Shown in pieces: positions 1 through 5,440 of a stretch of 5,440 bases of DNA. Location: positions 1 to 5,440 of the forward strand of contig JACMLV010000181.1 of assembly GCA_014379395.1 (NCBI GenBank), written 5' to 3'. The stretch comes from Burkholderiaceae bacterium. GTDB lineage: Bacteria; Pseudomonadota; Gammaproteobacteria; Burkholderiales; Burkholderiaceae_D. The translations under genes were made by a program, and so were the position numbers. Under the pieces are notes generated by a model. That model did no database searches. It was not told where the DNA came from and worked only from the letters and a program-made list of their open reading frames with translations. The first letter of the stretch is position 1. Every line of letters starts with the position of its first letter.

Positions 1-4
1 CCCC

Positions 5-418
5 ATGAAAATGAGCCGAATGACAAGATATGTTGCAGCCTGGATCGCCGGTTTCGCGATCCTGCTGGCGTCATTCGCGCCGGTGCTGGTGCATGCGCTG
101 CCGTCCGGCCACGACCAGCTCGACTCGATCGGCGCCATCAAGGGCGCGATCTGCTCGACCGCCAATTCCCAGATGATGAGCCAGGCCGACGGCATGCAAC
201 CAGCCAATCCGGCGGCGCCCAGCCCGGCCGCCCATCATGTCGACCATTGCCCATATTGCTACACCCACGGCGGCGAGGCGCATCTGCCGGCCGTCGACTT
301 CTTCGCCCTGCCCGTCCTGACCGCCAAGCTGTCGCACCCGGCGCTGTTCTACCAGTCGCCGCGCCCGCTGTTCACCTGGGCCAGCGCCCACTCGCGCGCC
401 CCACCCTCCCAATCCTGA
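5..418 (+). CDS. DUF2946-like small exported protein with HxxHCPYC metal-ligand-type motif
   Basis: A 137-residue protein of unknown biochemical role, probably periplasmic or anchored in the inner membrane. Residues 1-32 look like a signal peptide or membrane anchor: basic start, hydrophobic run at about 10-29, then a possible cleavage after VHA or HA. A Cys at residue 50 lies in an AICS context, and the centre carries H77, H78, H81, C82, P83, Y84, C85 and H88, a cluster suited to binding a soft metal. This layout (short exported protein, AIC motif, then HCPYC) matches the DUF2946 family as I remember it; those proteins are often found beside copper-related TonB receptors. The start is uncertain: only four bases precede the first ATG, so no ribosome binding site can be seen. 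ATGs at 11 and 20 are alternatives, and an upstream start outside the window cannot be excluded. The gene precedes the receptor gene on the same strand with a 107-base gap. The family call is fairly secure and the copper role is inference. Confidence 0.8.
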   Translation: MKMSRMTRYVAAWIAGFAILLASFAPVLVHALPSGHDQLDSIGAIKGAICSTANSQMMSQADGMQPANPAAPSPAAHHVDHCPYCYTHGGEAHLPAVDFFALPVLTAKLSHPALFYQSPRPLFTWASAHSRAPPSQS

Positions 419-525
419 TTGCCATCGGTGCTTGTCCGCTCGCGCGGCAACGCCGTTCTTAGCAGCCAAGCCGCGCCCATACCGCGCTCCGGCCGCCATC
501 GCCATCTCGACCACAGGAGTGGGAA

Positions 526-2820
526 ATGAACCTGAATCACTACAAGGCCGCAGCCCTGCGCGCACGTCCGCGCCTGCTCGCCCTCGCCATCGCCCAACTG
601 GCCGCCGGGGCCGCTTTTGCCCAAGGCGTCGCCGAACCAACGCTGCAAACGGTCGTCGTCGCCAGCGTGCGCGCCCCGCTCGACCCGAACCTGCCCACCA
701 CCACCGCCAGCAAAACCATCGAGCAGGTGCGCGAACAAAACTTCGTCAACACCGAGGACGCGCTCAAGTACATGCCCGACATGACGATCCGCAAGCGCTA
801 CGCGGGCGACCGCAACTCGCTCATCGGCGGGCGCTCGTTCAGCGAGCTGCAGGCGCCGCGCGCGCTGGTCTACGCCGACGGCTACCTGCTGTCGCAATTT
901 CTCGGCCAGTTCAACGCGCCGCGCTGGAACGTCGTCGCGCCGGAGGAGCTGGCCCGCGTCGACGTGCTCTACGGGCCGTTTTCCGCGATCTATCCGGGCA
1001 ACTCGATCGGCACCACCGTCGTCATGACGACCAAGAAGCCGCAGAAGTTCGAGGGCTCGGCACGGGTGCAGGTATTCTCGCAGCAGTTCGACGACGCTGG
1101 CTTCAAGGCCAACTACACCGGCCATCAGGAAAGCGCGTGGCTGGGCGACAAGGTCGGCGACTGGTCCTACAGCATCGGCCTGAACCGGCTGCAAAACAAA
1201 AGCCAGCCGATGCAGTACGTGACCTTGCAGGCGCGCGCCACGCCGAGCGCGGCGGCCATTCCCGTGACCGGCGCGGTGGCCGGCGTCGATCCGAGCGGCA
1301 AGCCGATCTACTACGGCGGCCCGAACGGCGGCGCGCTCGAGAACAACACCCAGGAACAAATCAAGCTCAAGCTCGGCTACGACTTCTCGCCCACGCTGTC
1401 GTGCGAACTGCTCTACACCTACTGGCACAGCGACGCCAAGCGCCACGGCGCGAGCCTGCTGCGCGACGCCGCCGGCAATCCGGTGTACGCCGGGCCGGTG
1501 GCGGTCAACGGCGCCCAGTACGACTTGTCCGGCAACTATTCGCCGCAAAACGCCGAGGAAGGCCACGGCATGCTCGGCTTCAAGCTGGCGTCCAAGAACA
1601 AGCAGGGCTGGAACGCCTCGGCGGTCGGCACCGTGTACGACATCACCACCGACCTGACGCGCACCGCGACCGGCACGCCGCCGGCCGCCGCATCCGGCGG
1701 CGCCGGCACCTACGGCGACAACAGCGGCACCGGCTGGCAGACGCTCGACTTGCAAAGCAGCTACACGCCGAAGCAGGACGAGGCCCACGCCCTCGCGCTC
1801 GGCTACCACATCAACCGCTACACGCTGCAAAACGTCACCTTCGGCACCACCGACTGGCTCAACGGCGGCGCGGGCGCGAAGCAGTCCGGCTTTTTCGGCA
1901 AGACCAGCCTGCAGGCGCTGTTCGCGCAGGACGCGTGGAAACTGTCGCAACAGTGGCGCCTGACCACCGGCGTGCGCTACGAGTCGTGGAAGGCGTTCGA
2001 CGGCCATCGCGACAACGCGACCACCTCGGCCCCCTACGCCGAGCGCACCGACTCGGCCTGGTCGCCGAAGGCCTCGCTGTCGTTCCAACCGGGCGCGAAC
2101 TGGCTGCTCAAGGCGTCGGTCGGCAAGGGCGTGCGCTTCCCGACCGTGTCCGAGCTGTTCCAGGGTTCAATCTCGGGCAACACCATCGTCAAGAACGATC
2201 CGAACCTCAAGTCCGAGCGTTCGTTCGCCAAGGAACTGTCGGCCGAGCGCGACTTCGACCTCGATGCGGCCAGCGCCAACGTGCGCGTGTCGCTGTTCGA
2301 GGACGACGTAAAGGACACCATCCTGAACCAGAAGAACGTCTTCACCAACGTGGTCAACATCCAGAACATCGGCCGGGTGCGCACGCGCGGCATCGAGATG
2401 GCCGCCAGCGCCAGCGACATCGGCCTGCGCGGGCTGGAATTGTCGGGCAGCGCGACCGTCTCGCGCTCGACCATCCTGGCCAACGCCAACAATCCGGCGC
2501 TGGTCGGCAACCAATGGGTGCGCGTGCCGCGCCTGCGCGCCAACCTGATCGCCGCCTACCGCAGCGATCGGGATTGGTCGGCCAGCCTGGGCGCGCGCTA
2601 TTCGGGGCGCATGTACGGCACGGTGGAAAACAGCGATGTCAACGGAAACACCTACGGCGGCGTGTCGTCCTATACCGTGTGGGACGCCAAGTTCAAATAC
2701 CGCTTCACGCGCCAGGTTGACGCCTCGTTCGGCATCGACAACCTGACCGACAAAAAATACTATGTGTCCCATCCCTACCCCGGACGCAGCCTTGTGGGAG
2801 AACTCCATGCGAGCTTCTAA
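526..2820 (+). CDS. TonB-dependent outer-membrane receptor
   Basis: A 764-residue outer-membrane receptor that would import a ligand using energy from TonB-ExbB-ExbD. The signal peptide spans about 1-32 (hydrophobic core about 17-31, cleavage after AFA). A TonB-box-like segment, LQTVVVAS, lies at about 40-47. The plug domain covers about 58-170; it includes the DALKYMPDM segment near 78-86, an IGGR segment near 100-103, and RVDVLYGP at about 144-151 followed by an IYPGNSIGTTV stretch. The rest is the beta-barrel, with alternating aromatic strands, the late DNLTDKKYY motif and a terminal Phe, as usual for proteins inserted by the Bam machinery. Length is normal and no frame disruption is seen. 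The ATG is supported by AGGAG at 515-519, six bases upstream. The barrel is not obviously Met- or His-rich, so the sequence does not itself prove a copper ligand. It has a single Cys, at residue 293. The stop codon overlaps the next gene. The family is certain and the substrate is unknown. Confidence 0.96.
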   Translation: MNLNHYKAAALRARPRLLALAIAQLAAGAAFAQGVAEPTLQTVVVASVRAPLDPNLPTTTASKTIEQVREQNFVNTEDALKYMPDMTIRKRYAGDRNSLIGGRSFSELQAPRALVYADGYLLSQFLGQFNAPRWNVVAPEELARVDVLYGPFSAIYPGNSIGTTVVMTTKKPQKFEGSARVQVFSQQFDDAGFKANYTGHQESAWLGDKVGDWSYSIGLNRLQNKSQPMQYVTLQARATPSAAAIPVTGAVAGVDPSGKPIYYGGPNGGALENNTQEQIKLKLGYDFSPTLSCELLYTYWHSDAKRHGASLLRDAAGNPVYAGPVAVNGAQYDLSGNYSPQNAEEGHGMLGFKLASKNKQGWNASAVGTVYDITTDLTRTATGTPPAAASGGAGTYGDNSGTGWQTLDLQSSYTPKQDEAHALALGYHINRYTLQNVTFGTTDWLNGGAGAKQSGFFGKTSLQALFAQDAWKLSQQWRLTTGVRYESWKAFDGHRDNATTSAPYAERTDSAWSPKASLSFQPGANWLLKASVGKGVRFPTVSELFQGSISGNTIVKNDPNLKSERSFAKELSAERDFDLDAASANVRVSLFEDDVKDTILNQKNVFTNVVNIQNIGRVRTRGIEMAASASDIGLRGLELSGSATVSRSTILANANNPALVGNQWVRVPRLRANLIAAYRSDRDWSASLGARYSGRMYGTVENSDVNGNTYGGVSSYTVWDAKFKYRFTRQVDASFGIDNLTDKKYYVSHPYPGRSLVGELHASF
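2796..2801 (+). promoter_or_regulatory. Ribosome binding site deciding the start of the propeller gene
   Basis: GGGAGA lies five bases before the ATG at 2807, inside the end of the receptor gene. An in-frame ATG at 2762 has no such site, and starting there would put 15 polar residues before the signal peptide. The 2807 start gives a clean signal peptide and a 14-base overlap with the receptor gene, which suggests translational coupling. Confidence 0.7.
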
Positions 2821-4048
2821 ACCGTTTAGCCAGATGCGGCGAACCGTCGCCGCGCTGTGCCTGTTCGCCCTCGGCGGCGCGCCGTTCACCGCCTCGGCGC
2901 AGGACGTCGGCCACGCCAGCCACACACCGGTGAAGGCGTCCAAGAAGGCCGAGCTGGGCACCGGCGCGGCGGTCGACGCGCGCGGCCGCCTCTGGATCGC
3001 CGGCAAGGAAAGCGCGGCCGACGGCCAGTACGTGACGCTGCAAATGTCGGCCGACGGCGGCGCCAGTTGGTCGGCGCCGCGCCGCATCCAGAGCCAGCCC
3101 GAGGCCGTCTCGGCCGATGGCGAGAACCGGCCCAAGCTGGCCTTCGGCCCGGACGGCGCGCTCTACATCAGCTACACCAAGCCGCTGTCCAAGCCCTACA
3201 CCGGGGAGATCCGCCTGGTGCGCTCGCCGGATGGCGGCCAGACCTTCCTGCCGCCGGCCACCGTGCACGCCAACCGCGACCTGATCACGCACCGTTTCGA
3301 CTCGCTCATCGTCGATCCGGCCGGCCGCATCTACGTCGCCTGGATCGACAAGCGCGACGTCGAAGCGGCCAAGGCGGCCAAGCGCAAATACGCCGGCGCG
3401 GCCGTGTACTACGCCGTGTCGGACGATGGCGGCGCCAGCTTCAAGGGCGACTTCAAGGCAGCGGACCACTCCTGCGAATGCTGCCGGATCGGCCTGGCGA
3501 TCAATCCCGCCGGCAAGCCGGTCGCGCTGTGGCGCCACGTGTTCGACCAGAACGTGCGCGACCACGCGCTGCTCGAACTGGCGCCGGACGGCCGCAACCC
3601 GCCGCTGGCGCGCGCCACCTTCGACCAGTGGAAGGTCGATGCCTGCCCGCATCAAGGGCCGTCGCTGGCGTATGGCGCCGACGGCGTGCGGCATCAAGTC
3701 TGGTTCAACATGGTCGGCGACGAGGGCGGCGTGTTCTACGCGGGGACCGACGCCGCCGGCAAGCTGAAAACGCCGATGAAGCTCGGCACGGCGCAGGCCG
3801 AGCACGCCGATGTCGCCGTGCAAGGCGGCAAGATCGTGTTGGCGTGGAAGCAATTCGACGGCACGGCCACCGCCATCCTCGGCAAGACCTCGCTTGACGG
3901 CGGCGCCTCCTGGCAAGAGCGCGAATTCGCGCGCACCAAGGGCGATTCCGATCAGCCGCATCTGCTGACCACCCCGGCCGGCATCGTCCTGATCTGGCGC
4001 ACCCGCGACGAAGGCGTGCAGACCGTGCCGGCCTTCAAGGAGAAATAA
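2807..4048 (+). CDS. Exported Asp-box (BNR/sialidase-fold) beta-propeller with HxCxCC cluster
   Basis: A 413-residue protein predicted to be periplasmic. The signal peptide covers residues 1-31, with basic residues up to RR at 11-12, a hydrophobic core, and cleavage after ASA. Four Asp-box repeats of the S-x-D-G-G-x-[ST]-[WF] type are visible at residues 81-88, 140-147, 205-212 and 362-369, the hallmark of a sialidase-like six-bladed propeller. I see no FRIP motif or other clear sialidase active site, so an automatic 'exo-alpha-sialidase' label should be read as fold only. The notable feature is H221-S-C223-E-C225-C226, with a second C280-P-H282 farther on; together they could form a metal or redox site. 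The gene overlaps the receptor gene by 14 bases and is followed two bases later by a thioredoxin-like gene, so it probably works with both. A role in metal binding or delivery is inference; a structural or protein-binding propeller is the alternative. Confidence 0.88.
   Translation: MRASKPFSQMRRTVAALCLFALGGAPFTASAQDVGHASHTPVKASKKAELGTGAAVDARGRLWIAGKESAADGQYVTLQMSADGGASWSAPRRIQSQPEAVSADGENRPKLAFGPDGALYISYTKPLSKPYTGEIRLVRSPDGGQTFLPPATVHANRDLITHRFDSLIVDPAGRIYVAWIDKRDVEAAKAAKRKYAGAAVYYAVSDDGGASFKGDFKAADHSCECCRIGLAINPAGKPVALWRHVFDQNVRDHALLELAPDGRNPPLARATFDQWKVDACPHQGPSLAYGADGVRHQVWFNMVGDEGGVFYAGTDAAGKLKTPMKLGTAQAEHADVAVQGGKIVLAWKQFDGTATAILGKTSLDGGASWQEREFARTKGDSDQPHLLTTPAGIVLIWRTRDEGVQTVPAFKEK
3467..3484 (+). 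other. Cysteine cluster HSCECC within the propeller gene
   Basis: These codons give His221, Cys223, Cys225 and Cys226 followed by Arg227, directly after the third Asp-box blade. Closely spaced cysteines in a periplasmic protein normally form disulfides or bind metal. C280 and H282 (codons starting at 3644 and 3650) could complete the site. The residues are visible in the sequence; their function is inferred. Confidence 0.55.
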
Positions 4049-4050
4049 TC

Positions 4051-4545
4051 ATGCGCAAACTACTGGCTGCATCCGCCCTGCTGCTGACCTTGTTGTCCGG
4101 CGGCGCCGGGGCGGCCGGCAAGATGGTCGCCGTCGCACCGTTCGAGACCAACAGCCTGAGCCAACTGATCGCCGGCCAGAAGGGCCAGCCCTTCGTGTTG
4201 ATCGTATGGTCGCTCGACTGCGAATTCTGCCAGGCCAGCCTGAAGACGCTGACGCAGGAGAAACGCAAGGGCAAGAAGCTCAAAATCGTCACGCTCGCGA
4301 CCGACAGCCTGGACGATCCGCAGGCGGCGGCGCTAGTGCAACAGCGCCTCGCCGCGCTCGGCATGACCAGCGACGCCTGGGCCTACGGCGCGGCGCCGGC
4401 CGAGCAGCTGCGCTATGCGGTCGATCCGAAGTGGCACGGCGAAATGCCGCGCAGCTACTGGTTCGACGCGCGCGGCGGCAAGCAGGCCCGCTCGGGCGTG
4501 CTGACCCCGGCCATCATCGCGCAGCTTTCATCATCGGACCGTTAG
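4051..4545 (+). CDS. TlpA-like periplasmic thioredoxin-fold protein
   Basis: A 164-residue exported thioredoxin-like protein. The signal peptide spans about 1-22 (basic MRK, Leu-rich core, Ala/Gly cleavage region). The mature domain has the canonical order: strand FVLIVW (about 48-53), active-site C57-E-F-C60 in a WSLDCEFC context, a helix with Lys-rich end, strand LKIVTLAT, and the cis-proline-type loop E131-M-P133-R before a YWFD strand. It is near the usual length for single-domain TlpA/redoxin proteins. It would reduce or exchange disulfides in the periplasm. The obvious candidate partner is the cysteine-cluster propeller encoded two bases upstream. Translation starts from AAGGAGA at 4037-4043, inside the end of that upstream gene, so the two are probably co-translated. 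CEFC is not one of the common CxxC sequences (CGPC, CPHC), so whether it reduces or oxidises cannot be told. The fold is well supported; the substrate is inferred. Confidence 0.9.
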   Translation: MRKLLAASALLLTLLSGGAGAAGKMVAVAPFETNSLSQLIAGQKGQPFVLIVWSLDCEFCQASLKTLTQEKRKGKKLKIVTLATDSLDDPQAAALVQQRLAALGMTSDAWAYGAAPAEQLRYAVDPKWHGEMPRSYWFDARGGKQARSGVLTPAIIAQLSSSDR

Positions 4546-4547
4546 GG

Positions 4548-4577
4548 GCTAAAACTCACGAGCAAATATAATTTAGC
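4548..4577 (+). repeat. Imperfect hairpin GCTAAA/TTTAGC after the TlpA-like gene
   Basis: GCTAAA at 4548-4553 and its exact reverse complement TTTAGC at 4572-4577 flank an 18-base loop, and G-T pairs could extend the stem slightly. It starts three bases after the stop codon, so it might end transcription of the four-gene cluster. The stem is short and AT-rich and no T-run follows, so a rho-independent terminator is doubtful. The right arm overlaps a -10-like element, so a regulatory role is equally possible. Confidence 0.25.
4567..4572 (+). promoter_or_regulatory. Consensus -10 element of a probable promoter for the DUF4160/DUF2442 pair
   Basis: TATAAT matches the sigma-70 -10 consensus exactly and stands out in otherwise GC-rich DNA. 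Transcription would start near 4578-4580, giving a leader of about 30 bases before the ATG at 4610. No good -35 hexamer is visible at 16-19 bases upstream (TTAGGG at 4542-4547 is the nearest), and there is no extended TGn. The promoter may therefore be weak or activator-dependent. Confidence 0.5.
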
Positions 4578-4589
4578 TTGGTGTGCCAA
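4578..4589. repeat. Small palindrome TTGGTGTGCCAA at the predicted transcription start
   Basis: TTGG and CCAA flank a four-base centre, immediately after the -10 element and before the ribosome binding site. Its position would suit an operator for autoregulation of the following pair, or a tiny 5' hairpin. A palindrome with four-base arms also arises easily by chance. Confidence 0.2.
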
Positions 4590-4609
4590 CAGAAAGGTAG
4601 GAGAAATTC

Positions 4610-4870
4610 ATGCCGACTATCAGCACGTTCTATGGATTGCTCATTCAGATGTTTTTCAATGACCATGCGCCGCCGCATTTTCACGTCAGGTATGGTGAGC
4701 ACAAGGCGATTATTGACATCAGAAATTTGGCCTTGACGGATGGGAAGCTACCTCGGCGGGCCTTAAATCTGGCGTTGGATTGGGCGGAGTTGCATCAAGA
4801 CGAATTGCTCGATGACTGGCTGTTGTGCGAAAAAATGCAAAATCCTAATCCGATTGCACCTTTGGAGTAA
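4610..4870 (+). CDS. DUF4160 domain protein, first gene of a toxin-antitoxin-like pair
   Basis: An 86-residue soluble protein without signal peptide. The N-terminal signature F15-F-N-D18-H19-A-P-P-H23-F-H25-V-R-Y-G-E, followed by KAIIDIRN, is the recognisable core of DUF4160. The C-terminal half is helical (RRALNLALDWAELHQDELLDDWLL) and ends with IAPLE, also typical. The length is normal for the family. The conserved DH and HFH residues look like a catalytic or metal-binding set, but no activity can be assigned from sequence. AGGAGA at 4599-4604 supports the ATG. Four bases after its stop comes a DUF2442 gene, an arrangement often seen for these two families and commonly regarded as a toxin-antitoxin-like module. 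Which partner would be toxic is not clear here. G+C by counting sample lines is about 45-57 percent, against about 68 percent in an upstream line, which suggests separate acquisition. Confidence 0.88.
   Translation: MPTISTFYGLLIQMFFNDHAPPHFHVRYGEHKAIIDIRNLALTDGKLPRRALNLALDWAELHQDELLDDWLLCEKMQNPNPIAPLE
4864..4867 (+). promoter_or_regulatory. Ribosome binding site deciding the DUF2442 start
   Basis: GGAG, seven bases before the ATG at 4875, lies in the last codons of the DUF4160 gene. It favours the 4875 start over an in-frame ATG at 4812, which would add 21 Cys/Lys-rich residues foreign to the family and create a 59-base overlap. Confidence 0.65.
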
Positions 4871-4874
4871 GACT

Positions 4875-5129
4875 ATGAGATGGGATGTGACAGAGATAAA
4901 ACTCGCGGGTGAATTTGCGATTTCGGTGCGTTTTAAAGATGGGGTGGAGGGCGTCGTTCAGTTCTTGCCCAGCTTTTTCTGCGGCGTCTTCTCGCATCTG
5001 CGCGAGCCGTCTGAATTTCAAAAAGTGATGGTGGTGGACGGCGTAGTAACCTGGCCCGGCGAGCTCGATTTGGCGCCAGATGCCATGCATGACCAACTTG
5101 AGAAAAACGGCGAATGGCTGTTGGCTTGA
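4875..5129 (+). CDS. DUF2442 domain protein, second gene of the pair
   Basis: An 84-residue cytoplasmic protein. It follows the DUF2442 pattern: a short N-terminal strand (WDVTEIKLAG), then a strand pair with F20-K-D-G23 and G26-V-V, a V38-F-x-x-L-R-E-P segment with F48 shortly after, and the hallmark V58-T-W60-P-G-E-L-D-L-A-P-D69 near the C-terminus. The length is typical. DUF2442 proteins are small alpha/beta proteins often encoded directly beside DUF4160, and some are fused to DNA-binding domains. No such domain is present here, so this protein would more likely act by binding its partner than by binding DNA alone. The start at 4875 sits four bases after the DUF4160 stop, consistent with one mRNA and coupled translation. 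It shares the lower G+C of its partner and differs from both flanks. The family call is strong and the antitoxin-like role is inference. Confidence 0.88.
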   Translation: MRWDVTEIKLAGEFAISVRFKDGVEGVVQFLPSFFCGVFSHLREPSEFQKVMVVDGVVTWPGELDLAPDAMHDQLEKNGEWLLA

Positions 5130-5153
5130 GTTCCAGCACGGCTCAGTAGGCAA

Positions 5154-5175
5154 CGCGCTTTCCTATTGCAGCGCG
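5154..5175. terminator. Possible bidirectional hairpin between convergent genes
   Basis: CGCGCT at 5154-5159 and its exact reverse complement AGCGCG at 5170-5175 flank a ten-base loop. It lies between the DUF2442 stop and the stop of the convergent minus-strand gene, where a shared terminator would be expected. No T-run follows on either strand, so this is a weak candidate. Confidence 0.3.
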
Positions 5176-5184
5176 CCCCGTTCG

Positions 5185-5440
5185 CTACGGCTTCGCCACC
5201 GTCGGACAGACGAAGGGTTCGCCGCGCGACGCCCGATCAAAGACCCGGACGCGCTGGCCGCCCACTTGCAGATCCGGGAGGCGCGCCGGGATCGGCTGAA
5301 ACTGGCCGGCCCGCAAGTTGGCCCGCAAGGCGGCCGCCAGCGGCGCGCACTGCGTCACGTTCGTGTCCAGTTCGGCAAGCGCGCCCCAGGCGCCGTTCCC
5401 GCCCTCCTTCAATATCAGCGACTTGCCAGTCGGGTCGTTA
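5185..5440 (-). CDS. C-terminal part of an unrecognised protein, truncated by the window edge
   Basis: Reading leftwards from the window end, an open frame of 84 residues ends at a TAG at 5185-5187. The frame stays open to the edge, starting NDPTGKSLILKEGG, so the real start is probably outside the window. A TTG at 5412-5410 could serve as a start but has no upstream ribosome binding site. The visible part has a GNGAWGALAELD segment, an Ala/Leu/Arg-rich helix-like stretch (LAAALRANLRAG), an LPDLQVGGQRVRVFD strand-like stretch, and two cysteines (in TQCAPL and FVCPT) near the end that could pair in an exported protein. I do not recognise the family. G+C is high (about 77 percent in one counted line), in line with a native gene. 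It points toward the DUF4160/DUF2442 pair and is unlikely to belong to it. Coding is likely from frame length and composition, but GC-rich DNA gives long false frames, so confidence is moderate. Confidence 0.5.
   Translation of the reverse strand, partial: NDPTGKSLILKEGGNGAWGALAELDTNVTQCAPLAAALRANLRAGQFQPIPARLPDLQVGGQRVRVFDRASRGEPFVCPTVAKP

Noticed and set aside
445..460. Small hairpin CGGC-AAC-GCCG followed by TTCTT between the DUF2946 and receptor genes
   Set aside because: The four-base-pair stem and interrupted T-run are too weak for a terminator; such motifs are frequent in GC-rich DNA. No convincing promoter was found in 419-525 either (TTGTCC at 432-437 lacks a matching -10).
349..2088. 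A 579-residue minus-strand open frame opposite the receptor gene
   Set aside because: Antisense shadow rich in Arg, Val, Ala and Gly; long antisense frames are common at this G+C, and no family resemblance or ribosome binding site is evident.
432..2720. A 762-residue plus-strand open frame in another frame of the receptor gene
   Set aside because: Its product is dominated by Arg, Ala, Gly and Pro with no domain pattern, as expected from a shifted frame of GC-rich coding DNA. The frame at 526-2820 has a signal peptide, plug, barrel and ribosome binding site.
2762..2806. Longer N-terminus for the propeller protein from the ATG at 2762
   Set aside because: No ribosome binding site there, and the extra 15 residues would precede a normal signal peptide; the 2807 ATG has GGGAGA at the right distance.
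2705..3961. A 418-residue minus-strand open frame opposite the propeller gene
   Set aside because: Low-complexity shadow of a gene with four clear Asp boxes and a signal peptide on the plus strand.
4812..4874. Longer N-terminus for the DUF2442 protein from the ATG at 4812
   Set aside because: It would add residues translated from an alternative frame of the DUF4160 gene; the 4875 ATG has GGAG and gives the usual family length.
4845..5153. A 102-residue minus-strand open frame opposite the DUF2442 gene
   Set aside because: It lies over a gene with a clear family signature and has no recognisable content of its own.
5398..5405. Strong ribosome-binding-site-like AAGGAGG on the minus strand within the right-edge gene
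   Set aside because: No ATG, GTG or TTG follows at a usable distance on that strand, and the bases encode residues in a frame that stays open to the window edge.

Overview
The window suggests a high-GC Gram-negative bacterium. The main genes run at roughly two-thirds G+C, several products carry signal peptides, and one is a TonB-dependent outer-membrane receptor. Codon use and the type of gene cluster fit a betaproteobacterium such as the Massilia/Duganella (Oxalobacteraceae) group, but this is an impression and not a demonstrated placement.

Positions 5-4545 hold four plus-strand genes for exported or envelope proteins that look like one transcription unit. They are a small DUF2946-type protein with a His/Cys cluster (5-418), a full-length TonB-dependent receptor (526-2820), a periplasmic Asp-box (BNR/sialidase-like) beta-propeller with an unusual HxCxCC cysteine cluster (2807-4048), and a TlpA-like thioredoxin-fold protein with a CEFC motif (4051-4545). 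The last three are very tightly packed, with a 14-base overlap and then a 2-base gap. Together they suggest uptake of a ligand across the outer membrane, followed by periplasmic handling by thiol-containing proteins and a thiol-redox partner. Copper or another thiophilic metal is the best guess, because of the DUF2946 protein and the Cys/His motifs, but the ligand cannot be read from the sequence.

Positions 4546-5130 change sharply in composition, to about half G+C by counting sample lines. They carry a compact two-gene unit, DUF4160 (4610-4870) followed by DUF2442 (4875-5129), with its own near-consensus -10 element and good ribosome binding sites. This pair resembles a small toxin-antitoxin-like cassette and was probably acquired separately.

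Positions 5185-5440 return to high G+C and hold the C-terminal end of an unrecognised minus-strand gene that runs off the right edge. It converges on the DUF4160/DUF2442 pair. No tRNA, rRNA, CRISPR array, transposase or IS end was seen.
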